NCBI GenBank assembly: GCA_033297075.1
Contig: MU858117.1
Span: 114,404 to 178,403 of the forward strand
Direction of reading: 5' to 3'
Source of the DNA: Rhypophila decipiens
Lineage: Eukaryota; Ascomycota; Sordariomycetes; Sordariales; Naviculisporaceae
DNA: 64,000 nucleotides
Every line of letters begins with the position of its first letter. Position 1 is the stretch's first letter. Below are positions 57,275 through 64,000 of this stretch, piece by piece. The notes under the pieces were generated by a model, which searched no databases, had not been told where the DNA came from, and was given only the letters and a program-made list of their open reading frames with translations. The translations under genes were made by a program, and so were the position numbers.

Positions 57275-60200
57275 ATGGAGGAAGAACCCACCACGCCGAA
57301 TTTGCTCGCTCCGCCGGCCGTGACCAACCTCCGCGCCGGCATGATGATGGAGCGGTCTCTCAGCGAGGACATTCGGGAGGAGCGAGAAGAGCTTCGCGAG
57401 GCTGCCGAACAGACATTGAACGTGATTCTGGATCTCAACCTTGATGGCACGATCCGGTGGGTCAGCCCTTCATGGGTTGAGGTCATTGGCACTCCGCCCG
57501 ACTCGGTCACGGGAACCCCCATCGCCGACCTTATCGTGAGCGAAAACAAATCAATATTTACCGATATCGTCAAAAGCATGGAGAAAGATGATACAAAAAG
57601 TCAATTTATTCGGTTTGCAGCCAAGCTGGGCCCTTTGTCCCAGCTATTACCTCTTGAGCTCCTCAAGGAGCCAGACGAGACTGCCCAGCCTGCCATTGTC
57701 GAGCTCGAGGCCCAGGGAATTATGGTGTACGACGGTGCCTCGGGTGGCGAGAGTCATACCATGTGGATGATTCGACCATGGATGGCCCCTCGTGAGATCA
57801 AGATAGACCTTCCGGACCTGATTGTTGATTCGCTCGGGTCAGGAGCAGAGGTTCTGGCGAGTTACTTGACACATCTTGCAGAGTCCGGAATCGACGACCC
57901 GGCAAACTTGCCTCCTCCGCAACCTGTTCTTTGTCGGATTTGCGAGCGCCAGATTGCGCCGTGGTGGTTCGAGAAGCATACCGATCTCTGCCTCCAGGAG
58001 CACCGTGCGGAAATGGACGTTCAGATGGCGCAAGAAAGCTTGACGGAGCATCGAAGTGCCATCTGCAAGGTTCTCAACGCGCTGGAGGCCCAACGTAGCC
58101 GCTCATTTACCAGCGACCAGTCCCAAGTGCCTCTTGCTGAATACAAGGGCCTGCCAATCGGGCCTACAACATCGACAAGCACGTCCCCCGGCACGTCGTC
58201 TCCCAGTCCAGGCTCAGGCCCCACCCCTCCAGGTCGATCGCGAGAACGTACGACGGGTTTTGGGCACGCGAGAGCTCGTTCCTTTGCCATTCGTCGACCG
58301 CAGGCGAGAATCGTTGAACTGTTCCTGGACCTTTGCGACACCGCTATCGATATTAGCACACCCGCGATCAAGGAATCATCGCAGAATACGGGCGAGTTCC
58401 GCACACAGTCACCCGATTCGGAAAATCGCATATCACAGGTGATGCAGTGGGAGACCCCCGGCACGAATACTCTCGAACAAGAACACGGCCTCGCTCTCCT
58501 CTGTGCTGACACCGAGAAGGTTGTCAAAGGCAAGGTCGAAGCGATTTTCCGCCACCGCAAGATTCTCGAATATTCTGAACGCATCCGCATCGAGTTTGCC
58601 ATCCTGGTCCAGGAATGCATTGATGAGGCCATGCGAAAGACCGCCAAGATCGCTTCTGGGAGTTTGAGCGACTCGCCCGACGAGGAAGAGTTGGCACAAG
58701 AACAACGAGATTACGAAGAGACCATGGAGGATGATGGCCCGACGCCCGCAAGTGAAGAAGGCATTTTTTCTGGCTCTTTTGATGCGCCGTCCACGCTTGC
58801 AATGGCACTTCGGAACGCCAATATCAGCGACGATCCCGACAAGAGACGACAGTCCATGGCCGTCGCCTCTACGAGATCAAGCAGTCCTCGGGAATGCCCG
58901 ACCCCGCGTTCTCATCGCGGGGCGCTCGGAAACCTTGCAGGTCAGAGTCAGTCCAGACGGGAATCGTTGATCTTCGAGAGCGACGCAGGTGACAGTGACG
59001 GCAGTATGCGTTCGTCTTCGGTGGCTTCAAGACTCCCGCCCCGAACCGACTCACCGCTGTCTGAGTTTGGCGATTTACGAAGACAAGCCAGCTCTCGACA
59101 GCATCATCGGCGAAGTCTGATTCTCCCGGGAGCTGTGTCGCCGCGAAGACAAGAGTCACCGTCGAGATCAGGACAACCTTCTTCACCGCTTCGAATCAGC
59201 AAGCCTCGAAATCTTCCCTTCCCCTCGGATGGCATGATTTCACCGGAATCATCACCGATGCTCCCAAGCAGCGAATTTGCCTCGCCTAATATACCCCACC
59301 ACCACCATCATCATCACCGAAGACAGTCCTCGGCCGCCGTTTCATCATCCACCGGGGAATTGGGGTTTAGGCCGCCGCCCTCTCCACGGCTGAGCGCAGT
59401 TGTTAGCGCTCCTCAGGCCAAAGCAGTGCCTCCATCCATCAAAGACTTTGAAATCATCAAACCCATCAGCAAGGGCGCGTTCGGAAGCGTCTACTTGTCC
59501 AAGAAAAAGTCAACCGGTGAGTATTTTGCCATCAAGGTGCTGAAGAAAGCAGACATGGTGGCCAAGAATCAAGTCACCAACGTCAAGGCCGAGCGTGCTA
59601 TCATGATGTGGCAGGGCGAAAGCGACTTTGTGGCGAAGCTCTACTGGACATTCTCGAGCAAGGATTATCTTTACTTGGTCATGGAGTATCTGAATGGCGG
59701 TGACTGTGCTTCGCTCATCAAAGTCCTTGGCGGGCTTCCCGAAGATTGGGTCAAGAAATACCTCGGAGAAGTCATTCTTGGGGTCGAACACTTGCACAGT
59801 CGAGGCATTGTCCATCGGGACTTGAAGCCAGATAATCTCCTGATTGACCCAAAGGGTCATTTGAAGCTGACCGATTTTGGACTCTCGCGCATGGGTTTGG
59901 TCGGTCGACAGAAACGCGCACTCAACAGTGGTGCCGATGCAGCCCCGGACCTGCTCAAACAAGGCCCATTTGCGCGCTCAGCGTCGATGGCGTCTTCTCG
60001 ATCAACATCTCTCGACCTCCATGGCCGGAGCCAATCACCCAGCACCACCCCTCAAATGACACCAAGTGACTATGGTAACAGCCTAGGCCAGCCATCTTAC
60101 TTTGCCTTGGGCACTTCCGTCGCCCAAGAGCCGCGTCGCGTGTCAAGTAATCGTAGTGATAGCGGCGGCAGCGAGGCTCTCGCACACATGCTGGGCGGAC

Positions 60201-63175
60201 TGTCTCTGAATGACCACCCCCCGGGAAACTCCCAGGTCATCCAGTCCCCGAGTGAAGCAACTGAAGGTGACGATCATGCCTCACCAGACTTTATTTCTCT
60301 CTCACACACCACCACGCAGAGCAGCTTCGAGTCTGCGAGGGGTACTCCGCCGCAGCCGCCCGCCATGCCTCCGCCGAACTGGGCTCTTTTCGATCCCGAA
60401 GACACGAACCGCCGTTTCGTTGGCACACCTGATTACCTGGCCCCCGAGACCATCAGGGGAGAACCCCAGGATGAGACCAGCGATTGGTGGTCTGTGGGCT
60501 GCATTATGTTTGAGTTCCTTTATGGGTATCCGCCTTTCCATGCAAGTGAAGCAGAGTTGGTATTTGAGAATATTCTCAATCGCAGAATCCAATGGCCCGA
60601 GGAGGACGAGGATGAAGTATCGCATGAGGCCAAGGATTTGATAAATAAGCTGCTGTGCTCTGATCCCCAGCAGCGTCTTGGCTCCAACCGCGAAGAAAAG
60701 TTTCAGAGCGGAGGGGAAGAGATACGAAGTCATTCATGGTTCGGAGGGATGAACTGGGAAACGCTGCTACAAGATGAGGCCCAGTTTGTTCCTCAGCCAG
60801 AGAACCCAGAAGATACCGAATACTTCGACTCGCGTGGTGCCACGCTGCAGTCTTTTGCTGAAGAGCTTGAAGACCAGTCCTCGCCACCTGCATCAACTCC
60901 GGCCTCTGACTACCCGGATCGCCCCCACGATGCGCTCTCACGAGTGAGGACTCAGGTCAACTCGATCAAACGAGGCCTGATGCCATTGCACATACCACCG
61001 CACGTCCGTGACCTGAAAAGTAGGCGTCTGAGCGAGCCGGTTGTGACCGACGATTTCGGCAACTTCACCTACAAGAATCTCCCTGTCCTCGAGAAGGCGA
61101 ACAAGGATGTCATACAAAAACTACGGGCCGATGCTCTTGCTACCACAGGCAAGCCTCTTAGCCCTGGGGGACTGAACAATGTTACATCGCCTGGACCAGC
61201 TCTCGAGGGCAGCCCGGTGCTGTCAAACCCGGTCCAGAGGACAATTTCGAACGCAAAGGCATCGCAGAGACCACATTCACCATCGGGATTGAGTCACTCG
61301 AATTCATCCCCAAGCCGGGCCTCGCAGCCTTCGTCTCCGCTTCTTGTTTCGTTCGTTGCCGGCCAGGGAACCGAAGGGCGGCGCAAAGCCTCGAGCAACT
61401 CATCTAGCCTCTCTCAGCCATCCAGTCATTCCCTTCAACCGGCAGGTGGCATGTTTGACATTCCCCGCGTTCCGCCTAGTTTGCAGAAAGCGGCAACCAC
61501 GATCGGTGCTTCCTCGTCCCCCATCAAGGGGCGAGGTGCTCCGCCTCCCCTACCCTTATCCCCACAGAAACCTACAGCTCCTCAGATGATGGCCACTCCT
61601 CGCCATGGCAGCGGCTCGTCTGCGGGGCGGTCCCGTTCCCTTACTGTCGGCTCACAAGAAGGCAGCCCCATAGCCTCGGATATTCTGGCAGCACACCATA
61701 AGAACCGTCGCAGTCAGGTCTTCGACATGTCGCCATCGTCGTCCGACAATGAGGGAGATAAAGTGAATGCTCTGTTGAGGGTCCAGCGACGCCGTCAGAG
61801 CTCCCGGCGCATGTCACAGATTGCCCTTGACGGCCCATCGTTCCGCCCTCTGGATGTCCTTATATGTGAGGATCATCCCGTTTCCCGTATGATTATGGAG
61901 AAATTGCTGGAGAAGTTACGATGCCGTACGATTTCTGCCACAACGGGACCAGAAGCAGTCCGGTATTCGATGAGCGATATCAAATTCGACATTATCTTTA
62001 TGGAATTCAAGCTGCCCCACATCAATGGAGCCGATGTTGCACGCATGATACGAGAAACCAAGAACGAGAACGCACACACGCCAATTGTTGCAATCACTGC
62101 CTATCTCAAGGAACTGCAGATGCCACACTACTTCGACTCGCTGATTGAGAAGCCCATCAGCTCGTCCAAGTTGACCGAAGTCCTGGGCACACTTTGCCAG
62201 TGGAAGCCTGCTGCTCCTGGGCAGACCAATACTCTCTCGCTGTCTCTGCCACACCCAATCCCTTCTGGTCTCCGGCAAGAGAGCCTTCGACTTGAGGACA
62301 GCCCCACGTCTGGCTCATCCGGCTATGCAAACAGGTCGAGTAGCAGTTTCCGTGAAGATTCCATCACTTCCAGCGTCTTTGGAGACTCTGAATCCGTCTC
62401 TACGGACGACATACCAGTTGTCATCAGTCGAAAGGCCACGGGTGACTGGGACGAAAGTGGGCTGGGGATCTCGGGACCCGAGGAACTTCTCGTAGGCCCC
62501 GGTGATCAATCCAAACCCCCGCAGCCCGCTCATCTGGTCACTCAACAGTCGGCTCCCGCGCAGATGGAGCATTCCCCGAATCGCAGTATGCCAGTTCCTC
62601 GGCGATCACTGGAGAAGCTCAAGGCAAAGCGGGAGTCGATCGAGAAGCGGAGATACGAAGGAAGTGTAGACTCGGCCGATGATGAAGACGAAGAGCTAGG
62701 TCTCAATGCCACCGATGATCAGCATAACAGCTCTGGCTCAAGTGGTTCGGGCTCGTCTTCGGGAAGACATTATCGGAGCAAATCCGTCCTGCCGTCATCC
62801 AAACTCGGGATTGAGATGATGCGAGCAAATAGCCACGATAGTGTTACCGCTGGAGGGTCGGAGAGCACGAGCACGGACACGGCAGAACCTACAACTCAGG
62901 TTGTCACGCCCAACTACGAAGGCCAGCTGGAGTTTCCAAAATATCATGAGGGCGTTGATCCCGTTACGCCACCCCCAAACGTCATTGAGGAGGAGGAAGG
63001 TGACACGACCGTCATTGTGTGTACTCCGCCGGAACACGAGTCCCGATATGATATCAAGACCGCTGCGGATGTCGAGGAAACTCCTCGACCGATGTCATCC
63101 CTCGGGAGGGGAACTCTGGGCGACGAGGAGCCTACACCTCGCCCACCTCGAACGCTTTTCCCCAATCCAGCCTAG
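57275..63175 (+). CDS. rim15: Rim15-type (Greatwall family) AGC protein kinase with PAS and receiver domains
   Basis: Nutrient-signalling kinase; in yeast Rim15 acts below TORC1 and PKA to start quiescence, through endosulfine-type PP2A inhibitors. A single intronless frame of 1966 residues. PAS domain about 43-105 (AEQTLNVILDLNLDGTIRWV, SPSWVEVIG). C2HC finger about 219-238 (CRICERQIAPWWFEKHTDLC). A His8 run near 673. The kinase domain starts near 722: SKGAFGSVYLSKKK, AIKVLKKAD, HRDLKPDNLL (about 845), LTDFGLSRMG (about 866); a disordered insert of about 165 residues precedes GTPDYLAPETIRGE (about 1050), then SDWWSVGCIMFEFLYGYPPF. This split catalytic domain is the mark of the Greatwall/Rim15 group. 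The receiver domain is at about 1525-1640: LDVLICEDHPVSRMIMEKLL, IIFMEFKLPHINGADVARMI, PIVAITAY, IEKPISSSKL. The usual phospho-acceptor Asp is Glu (FMEF). The start codon is the first ATG of the frame, after a long C-rich leader. Confidence 0.95.
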   Translation: MEEEPTTPNLLAPPAVTNLRAGMMMERSLSEDIREEREELREAAEQTLNVILDLNLDGTIRWVSPSWVEVIGTPPDSVTGTPIADLIVSENKSIFTDIVKSMEKDDTKSQFIRFAAKLGPLSQLLPLELLKEPDETAQPAIVELEAQGIMVYDGASGGESHTMWMIRPWMAPREIKIDLPDLIVDSLGSGAEVLASYLTHLAESGIDDPANLPPPQPVLCRICERQIAPWWFEKHTDLCLQEHRAEMDVQMAQESLTEHRSAICKVLNALEAQRSRSFTSDQSQVPLAEYKGLPIGPTTSTSTSPGTSSPSPGSGPTPPGRSRERTTGFGHARARSFAIRRPQARIVELFLDLCDTAIDISTPAIKESSQNTGEFRTQSPDSENRISQVMQWETPGTNTLEQEHGLALLCADTEKVVKGKVEAIFRHRKILEYSERIRIEFAILVQECIDEAMRKTAKIASGSLSDSPDEEELAQEQRDYEETMEDDGPTPASEEGIFSGSFDAPSTLAMALRNANISDDPDKRRQSMAVASTRSSSPRECPTPRSHRGALGNLAGQSQSRRESLIFESDAGDSDGSMRSSSVASRLPPRTDSPLSEFGDLRRQASSRQHHRRSLILPGAVSPRRQESPSRSGQPSSPLRISKPRNLPFPSDGMISPESSPMLPSSEFASPNIPHHHHHHHRRQSSAAVSSSTGELGFRPPPSPRLSAVVSAPQAKAVPPSIKDFEIIKPISKGAFGSVYLSKKKSTGEYFAIKVLKKADMVAKNQVTNVKAERAIMMWQGESDFVAKLYWTFSSKDYLYLVMEYLNGGDCASLIKVLGGLPEDWVKKYLGEVILGVEHLHSRGIVHRDLKPDNLLIDPKGHLKLTDFGLSRMGLVGRQKRALNSGADAAPDLLKQGPFARSASMASSRSTSLDLHGRSQSPSTTPQMTPSDYGNSLGQPSYFALGTSVAQEPRRVSSNRSDSGGSEALAHMLGGLSLNDHPPGNSQVIQSPSEATEGDDHASPDFISLSHTTTQSSFESARGTPPQPPAMPPPNWALFDPEDTNRRFVGTPDYLAPETIRGEPQDETSDWWSVGCIMFEFLYGYPPFHASEAELVFENILNRRIQWPEEDEDEVSHEAKDLINKLLCSDPQQRLGSNREEKFQSGGEEIRSHSWFGGMNWETLLQDEAQFVPQPENPEDTEYFDSRGATLQSFAEELEDQSSPPASTPASDYPDRPHDALSRVRTQVNSIKRGLMPLHIPPHVRDLKSRRLSEPVVTDDFGNFTYKNLPVLEKANKDVIQKLRADALATTGKPLSPGGLNNVTSPGPALEGSPVLSNPVQRTISNAKASQRPHSPSGLSHSNSSPSRASQPSSPLLVSFVAGQGTEGRRKASSNSSSLSQPSSHSLQPAGGMFDIPRVPPSLQKAATTIGASSSPIKGRGAPPPLPLSPQKPTAPQMMATPRHGSGSSAGRSRSLTVGSQEGSPIASDILAAHHKNRRSQVFDMSPSSSDNEGDKVNALLRVQRRRQSSRRMSQIALDGPSFRPLDVLICEDHPVSRMIMEKLLEKLRCRTISATTGPEAVRYSMSDIKFDIIFMEFKLPHINGADVARMIRETKNENAHTPIVAITAYLKELQMPHYFDSLIEKPISSSKLTEVLGTLCQWKPAAPGQTNTLSLSLPHPIPSGLRQESLRLEDSPTSGSSGYANRSSSSFREDSITSSVFGDSESVSTDDIPVVISRKATGDWDESGLGISGPEELLVGPGDQSKPPQPAHLVTQQSAPAQMEHSPNRSMPVPRRSLEKLKAKRESIEKRRYEGSVDSADDEDEELGLNATDDQHNSSGSSGSGSSSGRHYRSKSVLPSSKLGIEMMRANSHDSVTAGGSESTSTDTAEPTTQVVTPNYEGQLEFPKYHEGVDPVTPPPNVIEEEEGDTTVIVCTPPEHESRYDIKTAADVEETPRPMSSLGRGTLGDEEPTPRPPRTLFPNPA

Positions 63176-63633
63176 ACCGGCTGTCTTACCATTATACTTT
63201 CTTTACTTGTATGGGGTGTTTGCTATTACTTTTGCCCCTCTACTTTCCTAGTTCCACGGTGTCACAATCTCAGCGAGGCGTTCTGAGGGACGGCGAATGA
63301 CAGACTGCATGATACTTCTTTTCCTTTGTTTTGCAAATTTGTGTCAGTTATGTCACTGCTAGGTGGTGCGGTGCGGTAGGAATGGAGTGGAGATCGATAT
63401 TGAGAACAGAGGTGTTTTTAGGGAGGTCTTTGCGGCGGTTACGAACGGTGAAACAAGGACACATGCATGATTGTCTTGGGATATAAAAGGGGTTCATGTG
63501 AAAAGGAGGGAAGAGCTGAGAAGGCTCACTTAAGAATATTTATCTGTTGATTGTTGTTGATTGTTCAGGCATGCGGTTGCGGCAGGCAGGACCAACACCT
63601 ACCACTCCATATCACTCCCGGTCAACCACTTGG

Positions 63634-63667
<34 letters not shown>

Positions 63668-64000
63668 AGACCGAGTCCCCTCTTGCCAGATATATGATAG
63701 CCCGAGACTCTTTGTTTCCTCCTCTTAGCAGCTGGGCCTTGCGTTCTGTTGTGATATCACTATCGCTGTTCTATCAGTTCTATTCACAGTGGCCGTGCAT
63801 GCCTGAGATCAATGGAAAGTCTTCTCTTACATAATTTTCCGACATTGTCCATACTCGTTGATTCTTGCCATATATTCTTTGCTTTCTTGATTGTATTTCT
63901 GTATATTTAACTGCGTACCGTTGACTGGCGTTACAAATAGATATAAGCCAGTCTTTTGGGGACTGTACTCTGTAGGCACTGCTTGCAGAGAACAGTATCG
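63176..64000. other. 3' flank of rim15
   Basis: 825 bp holding the 3' UTR and unassigned sequence, with a 30-T run at 63636-63665. A frame at 63547-63834 crosses this run (poly-Phe) and is not credible as a gene. Confidence 0.5.
63636..63665 (+). repeat. 30-bp poly(T) tract
   Basis: Uninterrupted T run in noncoding DNA. It could be a poly(A)-tail relic of a minus-strand retrosequence, but nothing recognisable precedes it on that strand; its length may also vary from sequencing error. Confidence 0.9.

Noticed and set aside
63547..63834. 95-residue frame crossing a poly(T) tract
   Set aside because: It depends on a poly-Phe run from 30 T and has no other features.
1..64000. CRISPR array, ribosomal RNA genes, secondary-metabolite cluster or intact transposon
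   Set aside because: No regularly spaced repeats, no 5S or other rRNA sequence recognised, no PKS/NRPS/terpene enzyme, transposase or reverse transcriptase domain seen.

Overview
The window is nuclear DNA of a filamentous ascomycete (Pezizomycotina). Evidence for this: protein genes broken by short introns with GT-AG borders and CTAAC-type branch sites, a fungal-type HapB/NF-YA, a Rim15 kinase with PAS, zinc-finger and receiver parts, a COMPASS Sdc1, and a bZIP factor with a C-terminal domain I associate with filamentous ascomycetes. The spacers are long (only about 12 protein genes in 64 kb), which fits Sordariomycetes, but I cannot fix the genus.

Layout. 0-10.4 kb is dense: the 5' part of OGG1 (-), U2AF large subunit (+), ribosomal protein S13 (+), Sdc1/Dpy30 (-) and FAN1 (+). 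OGG1/U2AF and SDC1/FAN1 are head-to-head pairs with about 420 bp between start codons. 10.4-29.1 kb is gene-poor: one Ser/Pro-rich protein of unknown function (-, 13.8-14.8 kb) and a tRNA-Gly(GCC) at 20.2 kb. 29.1-30.0 kb is hapB (NF-YA), with a cluster of CCAAT boxes about 300 bp upstream of its start. 32.9-42.3 kb is dense again: LSM2 (+), PSO2/SNM1 (-), eIF3d (-) and a bZIP transcription factor (-). 42.5-57.2 kb is sparse: one PlsC-family acyltransferase (+, 48.2-49.3 kb) and a strange tRNA-like Pol III gene at 50.75 kb. 57.3-63.2 kb is a single intronless reading frame for a 1966-residue Rim15/Greatwall-type kinase.

Taken together the genes are housekeeping or regulatory: DNA repair (OGG1, FAN1, PSO2), splicing (U2AF65, LSm2), translation (uS15, eIF3d, tRNA-Gly), chromatin (Sdc1), transcription (HapB, bZIP), lipid synthesis (acyltransferase) and nutrient signalling (Rim15). 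I saw no biosynthetic cluster, virus, intact transposon or CRISPR array.

Most unusual observations: (1) the SDC1 reading frame continues in frame for 67 codons beyond its TAG stop, as diverged copies of its own C-terminus; (2) a tRNA-like gene with good A box, B box and terminator has its anticodon loop split by a 66-bp segment with 9-bp inverted ends and a 4-bp flanking duplication; (3) the gene for the splicing factor U2AF65 itself uses a GC-AG intron; (4) the Rim15 receiver domain has Glu where the phospho-acceptor Asp is expected; (5) the spacers carry repeated TACAGTA/TACTGTA palindromes.
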